Both the position numbers and the translations under genes were made by a program. A DNA stretch of 64,000 nucleotides, taken from positions 143,193-207,192 of the forward strand of contig WION01000065.1 of NCBI GenBank assembly GCA_015039365.1. Reading direction: 5' to 3'. The notes below the pieces were generated by a model. The model ran no database searches. It worked only from the letters and a program-made list of their open reading frames with translations, and was not told the origin of the DNA. Positions within the stretch are counted from its first letter, which is position 1. Each line of letters starts with the position of its first letter. The DNA comes from Amanita rubescens. Lineage: Eukaryota > Basidiomycota > Agaricomycetes > Agaricales > Amanitaceae. Positions 1 to 11,251 of this stretch are shown piece after piece.

Positions 1-1818
1 ATGGTCGGCTGTGTCCAGCCATTCTGAAGTGTCGAGAGGTAATACTCTCTCTCCTTCCTTTCGTCCCAACCAAGTATTTCCCGAAATTGCCTGAGCAATT
101 CGGTTTCACCGAGAAAGTTCCGCGATTCTTTTACCAGTCTTGCTGTATCGATGAAGCCCTGAGTAAACAGGTTGACCAGCTTAAGGAACTCATTGTACGT
201 TTCACGATTATCCAAGGCGCGCTTGACGCGATCAAAGAACTGATTAGTATCATTCTCTGGCGCGCTTCTCGAGGGTACCACTGCAATCTGGGATGGGGGA
301 TATTGTGCGCGCCTGGGCGAAGATGGTCCAGGCAAAGATCTGGAAGAGTATGATACGGAAATGTCTTGCGCGCTTGACGTTGCTTTTAACCTCTGCCGAC
401 CGAAAATCTCTCAAACCACGTTCCAACTTGGACGCTTTTGACACTGACCTTACTGGCAGGTGCTGTTCTGGCAAGTTCCTTTTCCTTTTCCAACAATTTC
501 CTTTTTCGTTTTTGAGCGGCGGATGCACTGCTACTTGCAGCGGCTGTAGCAACAGTATCCAACCGTCTCCTCGACCTGCTTTCCGCGCCCGGCGTCTCTG
601 TTCTGTGACCCTGCGGTGAGTAGTCGTCATCAAGCAGTTGCTGACTTCTCTCGGGCATGAAGACGCGGAAATCAGAGCGCAAATCTGGCGCGTCTTTGAA
701 TAACCTCGAGATCTGCTTTGAAACCTCTTCCTGGTACATGTCAATTTGAAAGTAATAATGGCGCTTGTTGAAACTCACTTCATCCATGGTCCCAGGTTTA
801 TGATGGTATTGCGATAGAATATCCAGAAACTGCCTATATGTGTCTGGATCACAACGTTGCTTGATTTTCTGCACATATTGGACCGCCGGTTCCATCGCTT
901 GCTCATCTGCAACATACAAACGTGGATCGGGTGAGGCAGGTCCCAAAGTATCATGACCTGAAAGAGATATTTAAGAGACGCCGAGATGGTCTGAAGATAA
1001 ACTAACCCATCGCTGCTGCCGCAGAGGGTTCTCCTACGCGGCTGGTGGCCGCATTTGAAAATAGAAGTGAGCTCTTCTGCTGAAGGCTCTCCGTCGATTG
1101 CATCGTCGTTCCTGAAGGCGTCGTTACAGTGATAAAATTGGCATCTTCCGCATCGGTACTGCATTCTATTCGGTATCCGACAGGCAAAAACGTATTAAAG
1201 CTCTGAATCAATGATGGATGCCCGTGAAAAAGTTGGGAAACGCGCTTGATCACGCCCGGCGTATCGATGCTGTAACCAAAAATCTCAATAAAATGTACCG
1301 ATGGGAATACGGGGTACTTACAGTTCGTTTTTAAACTCCTTCATTATGTCGAGAAAGAGGTTGTACACATCCGGCTGGTCGTGGAATTGAGCTTTGACGG
1401 CGTCTAGGTAGCTTAATGCATCCGTGACGTTTAGAGGCCTGTTGGGATGCATATAATTTTGGGGGTCGACGGAGGGGGGCCTTGTTTGATGCTGCGGTGG
1501 ATTGTCCGCTGCCTCTGGGTCCTCGGTGGCCATAGGCGTCTGTGTCCCCTGCGCTTCCCGGGGATCTGCGGGACCGGCCTCTTCAAGGTGCGGCAATGGG
1601 TTTGCCTCTGCATTGTCTCCGGATGCCGATAGCGAGTTTGAAGTTGTGGTTGGCGCAGGGACCTGACCATCGTCGGAAGTTTGTTCTGGTTCCTGTACAG
1701 GAGACAAAGGTGGGCGTTCGTGGGCAATGTCTGTGCCATCGTCGAGAGCGTTGGCGCCGTTGGTCTGGTCTAGCGGCGGCGGCGGGTAAACAATGGCTGC
1801 GACGTCGACGTCGTCCAT
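1..1818 (-). CDS. SIN3: SIN3 transcriptional corepressor, 5' part of gene
   Basis: Scaffold of the Sin3-Rpd3 histone deacetylase complex in the nucleus. Three paired amphipathic helix (PAH) domains can be read in order on the minus strand: PAH1 (about 1430-1190, [15 protein letters not shown] then intron then [19 protein letters not shown]), PAH2 (about 890-650, with [20 protein letters not shown]) and PAH3 (about 290-70, [15 protein letters not shown]). The N-terminus before PAH1 is a Pro/Glu-rich disordered stretch, and a Ser/Ala/Lys-rich linker separates PAH2 from PAH3. I chose the ATG at 1818 ([10 protein letters not shown]) because the frame further upstream has no other ATG. The gene runs off the window at base 1, so the Sin3 HDAC-interaction region and C-terminus are not visible. 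Introns fall near 1320, 1010-960 and 780. PAH order and spacing match the family. The start codon is the weakest part of the model. Confidence 0.9.
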
Positions 1819-1934
1819 CAAAGAAAAGACCCGTGTCGGTACAAAGACAGCAGCTGATGACGACAACAACCGATCCTGTCAGTCACGTGGTCGACCCTTG
1901 TCTTTTCATTGTACAAAATTCTATTAGTATTACA

Positions 1935-4900
1935 CTACAGCTCCATTTTATCCTCTTTCTCCCAGCCTGGATTCTTCTGCAGGATCACGAAACCTTCGAG
2001 TACATGTGCAAATGGAATGTACTCTTCTGTCGCCAATTCCCCACGTTCCGTCGTCCCTAACCGGACAGGCGTCTGATGTGTCTGGAATCCAGAGATCGTT
2101 CTCGGTTTCCCTGCCTGACCTACAACCTCCAGTGCCTAATAATCACGATCAGAGCCGTGTAGATTCAGGGAAATAAAGTGCAACTGACCTGTCCAACGCG
2201 TACTGTCACAGGCAAATTATTCCGGTCTTCGTCAAGGGTAATTAAGAACTGGGGATACATCGCCGGAGCTAGGAAAAATAGCATCCAGTGATATTTGTCC
2301 AATATGACTGTAAATGACTTGTCAGATAGTACTACAAACTAAGGGGTAGACAAGAACTTACAGCCTTTCGAGTCCGTGAATGCAGTAAGTGTGGCCATCA
2401 GCCCCGCGACTGCCACCCGACTCATGATACTCCGATCGCAGAAGAACGGATTAATACCAATCGTGCCTTTGCCCATATGCACAAGACCTTGGGCAATCCG
2501 GACCATGAACAAACAATCAGGTTCTTTGTAGTAGTAACCAGCTAGTTGTCGAAGCATCTGTGCCAGTCGTGCATTGTTCGTACCGGCACCGACAAGCCCC
2601 ATGGCAAAAATAGCATTGATGGCAACGGGTAGGTCGCTGTCGTGACTGTATTTTGACAGTGTATCAAGAATAGGAAGCTGGGGATTGGACGCGCTGACAA
2701 GGCCGATGGCGAGTGGAATCGATTTTCTGATAATAGGATCACCATAATGCATCTGCACGCAAGTCAGCACTGAATCGAACGTGACAATAACTACAACTTA
2801 CGAGATGGTTAAATTGCCTCAACGACATTTCAGCACCAATATCTTCTCCCATCGCTATCAAAGCGATCCCAATCACAGCAAATGCTTGGAAGAGGTCATC
2901 TCGCTTTTGTTCACCCTCCTTGCCATCTTTCTCCTTCTCCTTCTCCTTCTCTTTCTCTTTATCTTTGGATGAGGTGTCGATATGTTCATCACAATAGTGT
3001 AGCATCGCTTGAACTTTCAAAACATTTCCAGATCCCGCGAACGCACAAGCTTCGACGATAATCTGAGCCGTTTTGGCGATGGGATGAGGGATAGCTTTCA
3101 ACGTCTCTATTGTTGCGTCCGATGCATCCTGTAGGCCTGTATCGGCTAGTAAGCCATCGCGCCCTCTAGAACGTTTAACGCCGTACCTAGGTAAAGTAGC
3201 CCTAATCCAAGCGCCAAGAATCGCGCCCATTTCTCGTCCAGCGATTTATCATTTCGTTCGAATCTGTCCATAAGAGCTTGCAGAATAGTACCCGTAACCT
3301 CGCCGTTCTCGCTACCCACAAAGACGAACCCCAATGACAGCGCCGCCATGCTGGCCAACTCCATCGTGAGGTTATCATCGGCTACTATAGGCAGCAACAG
3401 CGCAAGAAGCTCTTCGCGGTGAGAGCCGACATAGGCAAAGCCAAGGCCAACAATGGCGCTGATCTTCAATAGCATTGACTTGTTTTCTACTTGATCACCA
3501 AGAAGCGCTATGGCTGCGTCAGCTTCCGTGCGCACATTGGTATTGAGGATCCCAGTGGCAAGCAGTGCACCAGCCTAACTCTGAAACTCATTTCACGCAC
3601 TAGTGAAGCGATAAACGGAACGGACCTTGATGTACTCCTCTGAAGAATACGTATACTTGTCCACCTGACTGAGCCCAAGTTCCGTATCCCACAACAAGCT
3701 AAGACCGAGAGACGCAGCGGCGCTTATCATCCCTGATATGAACTCAAGGTCTAATTGAAAGCCCGAGGAAACACATAACGTACCATGGTCCTTGTTCTTA
3801 TATATCCAACTGCTACCTTCCTCTGCTTCCACCATAAGCTTGTCATTCCCAAAACCTGCGTTAGCGAAAGCATTGACAAAAGTGCCCGCGAGATTCGCTC
3901 GAGCAGAATCCACATTAGCATTTGTACCAGCCCCTGCAACACGAACATGAGGCCTAATACCCCTCGAGAAGACGGGAAAGTAACCCACGTGTATTTTCAA
4001 GGTGTGATTTGTAGACATCTTCGAGGCTCTTTGGTTCATAGACGCCCAGCTCCTTCCCAAACTCACGGAAACATTGACTGAGGTGCACATTGCTCAAGCA
4101 TTCCATGATATCGTCCGGAAATTCTTCCTCATCATAATCGCCGTCGCCCTCCACATCTACGTCACCATCCTCGTCGGTCACATGCGAATGTAACCATTCT
4201 ATCGGTATCTGAGCGCGAGCAATGAGATACGCAAGCTGGCGCTTCATCAAGCTAGATATGAATTAGGCCGGTCACTTTCAGTCAACGCAGAAGCATACGG
4301 GTTTCCAGGAGCGTTAAAATCTTCTCGAATTAGATCTGAATCACTTAATCGTATCGCTAGCGCAAGGGCTTCTGGGAATTTGTGATACTGCACATAGATC
4401 GTATGTGCCGTCCGTAAGAAAGCAATATCATCCGGTGGTGGGAGAAGCGTAACGCATCTGTGGCAGAGAATAAGTTCGATGTATGACATGCACTAGGCTG
4501 AAAGCTCGCCTGATCATGTATAGGCAAACACGGTTGAAAGTATTTTCATCGACCAAATGTGCAATCTCGTCAACCATTTCCAGTTCGTCTAGAAGATCAA
4601 CTGCATCTGGTTCTGCATTGTGGCTCAAAAAGAACGTGGCACATTGTTTCGCTAGGCTACGCAGATCATCTATGGTACCGGGCAGCGTTAGTTGTGGTGT
4701 TTTTCTCTCCTTCCCAGATTCTAGAGGGAATTCTTGCTCTCGATGGGCATATTCCTCTCCTAGCTCAGCGGCAAGGTGACGAACATATTCATGACCCCAT
4801 GCTCCTGGATCTGCCAGAGGCGAATCCGAAGGGCGGAGGGATGCAGCCAGGAGACGGTACTTGAGAGTGCCCCGAGGTTCTGTGTCCGAGTAAGTCATTG

Positions 4901-5454
4901 CGAGCACAGATAATATATCTGCAAATAGTGACTATAATAATTCAGAACAAATCACGAAAAAAGGGTGAAAGTCTGCCTTACTTTGTCCTCGGATGGTGGC
5001 CACGTCTCGTACAGAGCTTGGAGGGTCGGATAATGAGGTCTGAGGAATTTCAAAGGTTTGGGCACAGAAGTCATCGACGACGTCGATGTTCTAATCAAAG
5101 TCCGTAGTGTTTCTAACGCAGGACGATAGAGGCTCGTATTGGATTCCTAATCATTCATTCAATGATGATCGCGGTGCACGCCGGAAGAAGGGCACCTTTA
5201 GCCGTTCTACCAGCATTTCCAGCTCATTTTTCAGCTGCTGGTCTTCTTCTGACTGGACAGCAGTTAGAAATGAGCTCAGATATATATGTATAAGCAAACC
5301 GCACCAATTCCTCGCCCTCCTCCGCCTCCCCGTCTTTCTTTGCACCTTTGAGAGGTTTAGATGGGCCCTCTAGTTTGTCCTTATCTTGGGCCTTTTCCTT
5401 CTTCTTGGGGTCCTCAGACGAGACCTGGATTGAGAAATCTGTAGGCCGTGTCAT
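1935..5454 (-). CDS. RPN1: 26S proteasome regulatory subunit RPN1 (PSMD2)
   Basis: Largest non-ATPase subunit of the 19S base; it binds ubiquitin, ubiquitin-like shuttle factors and the deubiquitinase Ubp6. The N-terminus is a charged Lys-rich tail ([20 protein letters not shown]). It is followed by the family signature [18 protein letters not shown] near 5270-5190, then helical and proteasome/cyclosome repeats ([16 protein letters not shown] near 3340; [20 protein letters not shown] near 2700; [15 protein letters not shown] near 2430). The C-terminus reads [20 protein letters not shown] and stops at 1935-1937. A run of Lys-Glu codons near 2925-2970 makes a charged loop, which Rpn1 proteins carry at this place. 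Around ten short introns are needed. The stop lies only about 117 bases upstream of the SIN3 start on the same strand. Confidence 0.93.
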
Positions 5455-6785
5455 TGATGCTCGGAGTAGAGTATTCGTATGTGGCTCCCGCTACTTGACG
5501 CGACGCGCGTCCATTTTCTCACGTCCTTCGGTCCGGACTCCGGATCAAACCATGTCCACTCGCATGACATGCGGGACCACTGGACGATTTCGCGCCTTAT
5601 TCTCGACAGCTTTTCAGCATGATGTATACTATAGCCAGCTCTACATTCGTTGGATCTATGACGCAGTCATACGCAATGCACCCAAAGACAATCAAGCCGA
5701 TACAAGGCTAGCGCTTCGAACTCGACCTGACGTATTCATGATTTTGAACGGGTGGTGCTAGCGAAGGTGACTATTGGGAGGAAGAGCGATGAGTCTGATC
5801 TCACTCAGATGTTCATCGCACCTCAGTAGTAACCGATTCATACGAATTCAGACCTGCAACGAGTGATGACATACGACGCTTGCCGCAGATCTGCTTTTGT
5901 CTTAACCATTGAGAACAGAGACACAATGTTACGGTTCTGTTCTCGCTCCGCGACGGTAGCTAGCGAGAATCTTAATGTCATGCGTATTGCGGCTCACCTC
6001 GTTCATTGAGCTGATTTACCACAAGTTTCCCAAACTTCTGATCTCCCCCCTTCGCTTATGAAACACGATATATTATCCTGCACACACAATTGAATGGGCC
6101 ATTCTAGTCTTCCGGGTGAATGATCTAAACTCAGATTTCCTCCTCAAAGACGTATGATTTCCTAAGGACAAGATGGAACCCGAGATTTGAGATGACCTTC
6201 TCAACGACATCGAGAGAAAAATGGGCAAAGCGTCGGCTCGAGCGTTGTTCGGTGGCACTTTCGTCTACGCCAACAAGTAGCTCCACGAATCTTAATCAGG
6301 AACTGGTGAGTCAAAGATACAGATTCAAATTTATGGATACTCTCGTAATTTGTACCAACACATAGTCAGAACATTATAAACACGAAGTAGAGAACGGTGT
6401 AAATCAAGAAGGACGTGAATCCGCAGATTCCGGGGTAGTTTGCTGAAATGACTGTTCTGGTCATCTACGGATCACAAAACGAGCGGTGGAAATGGCAGAT
6501 GCGATCTAAGAACAATTTGCGAGATACACAAAGACTTGGAGAGTCCAGATTATCCGTGATAACATGTGCCAGAACGTTTGAATCGAGGTATAAGAATCAG
6601 AACATTGGTATTAGATTGTGCTTGTCGATGAAAATAACGTGATTGCTTGAACTTTAATGAAACAATGGAGTGCAGCTTGGTTGATTGTAATAGTATAATG
6701 CAGGTGGAAAGATGCGGTCGTAAAAACTGACGTCGGAGCCAGCGGTATTTGGGAATAAAGTTGGACGATTTATATCGGCGGTGAC
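5455..6785. other. Intergenic region between RPN1 and cyclin B
   Basis: No coding sequence I can support. Open stretches exist (plus strand about 5570-5760, ending RPDVFMILNGWC; minus strand 6073-6258), but neither matches a known family, and no plausible exon chain links them. The first few hundred bases should hold the RPN1 promoter. The rest may be cyclin 3' UTR or a diverged gene remnant. Confidence 0.4.
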
Positions 6786-8795
6786 CTATTGACCTCCGAC
6801 CAAAGCTTTTTCAACTTCAGCGTCGTCTGCAGCTTCAATAACTCCCCCTTTTCGAAGGGCCGCTGCTTGGCGCAACATTCGGTTTTCAGCCTTCAGTGTG
6901 GGCAATTCTCCAACGAGATCGACCTGTGTATCTTCGGGCCAACGCTCGAGCACCCAATGCCTCATCCTTGCACTGACCTGCGAAGATATATCGTCAGAAC
7001 GATGCGACAGATAAGCATCGCAGATATACTCACTTTCATATATCGTTTCGCTGCAAATTTCTTATACAATGATTCATGTCGAATAGGCCGCAAACAATAG
7101 TTGAGAATAATATTGGCAGTTGGAACCAATGCGCTCTCAGGATATGATGAGTAGTGGGCTAAATTTGGAGTCTATACGAGGCATATTAGTGCATGTAATT
7201 CAACGGACCACCGCAATTCATACCCAATAATCGTATCCCATTACAACTCGAGCTAGCCATATTGATGTTGCGGCAATTAATGAAGGAGGCGCCGCGACCA
7301 AGCGCCACTCGACACACTGAATTTCCAAAAAGTACTTCGCGAGCGTCCTGACTTCAACGTTGTAGTGATCAGCTTTACTGACACGTCTGAGATAGTGCAT
7401 AGGACTAGGGTAGCTCAAGTTCCAGTCCAGTGTCTTAAGAATGTATCTTTCCGCTTGCAGAATCTCCCCCTCGGTATATGTTGATTCAGCGCACATGAGA
7501 AAATGCGTGACTGAAGGAGCAAGGATCTCTTCCACCTTGGCGGCAATAAACATACACGTTATGCCCACAAGTTGGAGTTTTGCAAGCGAGACAACGCGAG
7601 CTGACAAAAAGCGATCCATAATGTTGACACACAAGAAAAGAGTCTCGGCTTGCAGCTGGAAGCGGTAATGAACTTGAATCAACCAATCAGCGAGGACGCC
7701 GCGCATTCTCCATGCAAGTTCTTTTTGGTTTTCCATGTAATTGGGATTTGGTAGAGTGGTCAACTACGATGTGTCCAGATCAAAGACAGCGAATAAGAAG
7801 CAGCATCTCACGAACCTCCAGTTGCTTCATATAATCAAAGATCTCGTTGACGTACTCGCTGACCATGAGGGGATCGTCTATGTCATCTGCGTCTAAGTCT
7901 TCCCAGTCAGGGCCGTCAGGATCTGCCTCGACCTCCTTGAAGTCAGCTTCAAATTGAGCGGCAATTTTGGCAGTCGCTTCTTCTTCTTTTGCATGTAATT
8001 GAGCGGTATTAACTGCAGGAGGTTCCTCTTCGGGGGGCTCTGATGATGTGCGAACCTTCTTGCAGGCCCTGTTAGCCTCTTCCTCGTCCTTCTCCTGCCT
8101 GACAGGAACACCGGATACAGAAGATATACGATGATGCGTTGCGGCTTTGGAGCCGACATCGGGAACCTTCACCGATGATCGCCGCACAGTCAAACCTGGC
8201 AAGCGCTGCGGAGGATCTATAACCATTGCATTTTCATCTCGTCCTCGATGAACGTTGGTATGTTCTGTCACGCCTTCCAGACTTTCGACCCGGGTCGCGA
8301 CGACAGATGTTTTTGCGCCTTGCCTAGTGCTTGCAACGGTGCGGAGAGGCTGTCGAGAGAGAGATATTTTGGTTTTGTTCAAGACCACGCCATCGAATTT
8401 TTCTTCCTTGACCTTTCCTTTACCCGCCAGGGGTCGTAGTCGGTTGTTGGTCACGAGGCTAGTCACTTCGCCAAGGGCCTCCCGTTTCCTTTTGACTGAA
8501 GTCATTATCTTGGGGTCCACGGACGCAGCAATTGTCTTCGCCTTTGAAGAAGCCGTTGCACCTGTCGCGCGAGTTACCACTTCTGTCGCGTTTGCCAATC
8601 CAGCTGTGGCAGATGTGGAAGAGGGGGGTTTCGCTCGGGTTGATATTCTGGAAGGGCGGGCATTGGCATTCTCATTATCTTTGGGCGCCATGACACGAGT
8701 TGTGCGTGTCACTCGGCGTGTCTGCAAGTTAGAACAATCAGATCCCAAAAACGACCTTCACAAAAACCTAATCGCACGGCAATATTCGAAGACAT
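6786..8795 (-). CDS. B-type (G2/mitotic) cyclin, copy 1
   Basis: Regulatory subunit of the cyclin-dependent kinase that drives mitosis. A basic disordered N-terminus of about 300 residues is followed by a cyclin box (about 7760-7250) with MRGVLADWLIQVHYRFQL and ETLFLCVNIMDRFLS. The C-terminal cyclin fold (about 7160-6870) contains KKFAAKRYMKVS and ends at 6786. I placed the start at 8795 (MSSNIA), with a small intron before TRRVTRTTR, because the second cyclin gene in this window (35627) has the same layout: MSSSNIP, intron, VRRAVRTTR. An acidic segment just before the cyclin box (DWEDLDADDIDDPLMVSEYV) is conserved between the two copies. No classic RxxLxxxxN destruction box stood out, though several Arg-Leu pairs are present in the tail. 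The family call is firm; the first intron donor (GTGCGA) is weak. Confidence 0.9.
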
Positions 8796-9330
8796 TGTGC
8801 TAAGGTCCTCAGGCGTCCTACGGTGAGTCGAGCAGAGTAGGAACAACGAGAGACGATGAGCTGGTGGAAGAAAAGTGCTTGCAGCGTTGGCCAGGGAAGC
8901 GCCGAGTCGGCCACTACACCCAAACAGCACGTGACGATCAAATATGGCAAGACAATGCGAACGCGTATCGTCACGTGCTGGCCCGCCTCCCGCCGCCCGA
9001 CTCTCCGCGCTGACATGTTCCCAACCCCTTGTCAGCGCAGTCAGCTTGAAAATCGGTTGGTTTCATGACTATCTGAATCTAAAAGAAAATCACTTTTTAT
9101 CTCAAATTGGGCATCAATCGCATGCATTCACACGAGGACGACCCCTGATATCCTCATGATGTGTTGCAGTTGAAAATTATCGATTCGCTTATAGCCGTGC
9201 TATAAAATGCTAAAGCTGCAACGTTTCACGACAGCACATGAGTTTGCCCTTTTTTCGGATACTGCCGGACAAGCGGCCCGCAGCGGCGCAGCTACAGAAT
9301 TCCCGGTTCTCCGTCAAATAGCAGTCCAAA
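8796..9330. other. Divergent promoter region, cyclin B and reductase
   Basis: About 535 bases between the starts of two divergent genes. It should carry both promoters. I see no reading frame or repeat worth calling. Confidence 0.4.
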
Positions 9331-10871
9331 ATGCCAGAGTTAGTAGACTTACAGCACACCTTCCTTTTGACATCATTCTAATTACTTCTTTTCAGAGGAT
9401 CTCGTTTCAAGGCTGTGATAACCAGAGATCTTGGTCCTGATGTCATGTCATTACTCAGAGCACAGGGCGACATTGATGTCGGTCAATCTCACAACATGTC
9501 AATGTGCTGGATACCTACAGCTCATTTCTTTGTTTAGTTTGTCATTTGGCCAAAAGACTGCGCAGTCAGTAAGGAATGGTTGAGGGAAAATCTCCCCGGT
9601 GCCGCGGGTTTACTCGTTATGCTAACGGACAAGGTATGTAATATTGTGTCGCGATTTTTTAATCGATGAAGCTCATATTCGATCGTAGGTAACAGCGGAG
9701 ATCCTTGATATTGGTGCGTTGTGACATACTCCCACTGCGTCATTAACTTAATATTGTCAGCCGGAGCCAGTCTTCGCGTAGTCTCGACAATGTCTGTGGG
9801 ATATGGTAAGCCGACGCGGTCCAAATGAATCGGCTATGTTCAGGAAATTGCGTTAGAACATGTTGACGTTGGGGCACTTGCGGCCCGAGGAATAAAGTTC
9901 GGTTATACCCCAGATGTGCTAACGGATGCAGGTATGATCTGGGAACTAATATCTTTGGAAGTTTGCTCAATATCATATCCGAATACAGTCGCCGATCTGT
10001 CTACAATGCTTGCTCTCATGGCAGGCAGAAATGCTCGACAGTGCATGTCCGTTGTAGAGAATGGCGATGTGCGTGAAACCAATACAGACGTTAGACAATG
10101 CATTGAATAGTAAGTCACATAGTGGCCGAATTACAGCTGGGCGCCATTTCTGTTTTGCGGGCCGCAACTCAGTTCTTCCGCGTACTCCAAAAAACGAACT
10201 GTCGGATTCGTGGGATTTGGTCGTATCGCTCGCGCTATCCTTACAAGATTGATTGCATTCGGAGTAACTGACTGCATCTACGCTACAAACCCTAACAAAC
10301 CCGCGGATCCTGCTCGCGACGCCATAGCGGAGAAGGAATTCATCGTCAGCAAATTTCCGTTCATATGAATTCCTTTAATCACGCTTTGTAGGGCTCGCTG
10401 CACTCGATTAAGAGAGTAGGCTTGGATGAATTAGCCAAAGAAAGCGATGTGTTGTTTCTGCTGACACCCGGAGGCACGGAGACGAGACACTTGATAAACG
10501 AGAAGTTCTTGAGAAAGATGAAGAAGACGAGTGTCCTTATCAACACTAGTCGGGGCTCTGTTGTTGACTCCGATGCACTTGCCAAAGCACTGAGAGAAGG
10601 ATGGATCTGGGGAGCGGGAGTCGATGTTGTTGAAGGGGAACCTCAAATCACCCGGGACCATCCACTCGTGAACGAACCCAAGTAGGGCGTTTTCTTTCTT
10701 TCTTTCTTTCCTGCTAAGCACTCTTCCTCTAGGTGTGTTATTTTGCCGCATATTGGCAGCGCCACTTCCGAAACTAGGCTTGACATGGCAACTCTTGCTG
10801 CTAAGAATCTCCTTGCAGCTCTACGTGGACAACCAATGCCAGTTGCTTTGGATGTGAACCAGTTCAGATAG
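9331..10871 (+). CDS. D-2-hydroxyacid dehydrogenase (glyoxylate/hydroxypyruvate reductase type)
   Basis: NAD(P)H-dependent enzyme expected to reduce glyoxylate or hydroxypyruvate. It is cut into about ten small exons, but they join into one continuous frame: MPE + [20 protein letters not shown], then [87 protein letters not shown], and a nucleotide-binding loop [13 protein letters not shown] (GxGxxA). The catalytic part follows: Arg in [15 protein letters not shown], Glu in [11 protein letters not shown], and His in [13 protein letters not shown]. The last coding exon ends VALDVNQFR. The intron at about 10685-10731 has a TTTC repeat. This order matches the GRHPR branch rather than phosphoglycerate dehydrogenase, which would carry extra C-terminal domains. 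I see no inactivating lesion. Confidence 0.85.
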
Positions 10872-11251
10872 ATGCTTACGCATTGTGGGATAGTTATACT
10901 ATTCATGTCATCGATTGATCGACAAACTGCTTTGCGTTGCTGGCAGGCGCCACAATCGATAAGAACGTTTTGACGCACCGTGGTAGTCATTATACTCGAC
11001 TAGAGATTACTTGTAGTTCAATTAGATTCCTTGTGAGTCAGTTGAAGTACAAGCTCTATTTCCATGAATGGAAACGGCCATCAGTTTTCTCATGAGAATG
11101 ATGAGATACTAGTACTTAGTCATTCGCGTTCCTTAAGCCTCGTTGACAACGGTACTCACAACGTCCAAGGCATTAAGAGCCTCAATAACCAAATCATTGT
11201 ATGAATTTATCTGCACTCGTCGTACTCTAGGCTCCCCAGCGACTTCCACCC
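10872..11251. other. Intergenic region
   Basis: About 380 bases of mixed composition between two same-strand genes. No gene or repeat seen; it probably holds the reductase terminator and the promoter of the next gene. Confidence 0.35.

Noticed and set aside
386..946. A separate gene on the minus strand within SIN3
   Set aside because: It is simply the PAH2-linker exon of SIN3 with readthrough into introns.
9900..10250. Reductase gene taken for a pseudogene because no long frame exists
   Set aside because: Splicing at GT-AG sites restores a continuous, motif-complete enzyme across many small exons.
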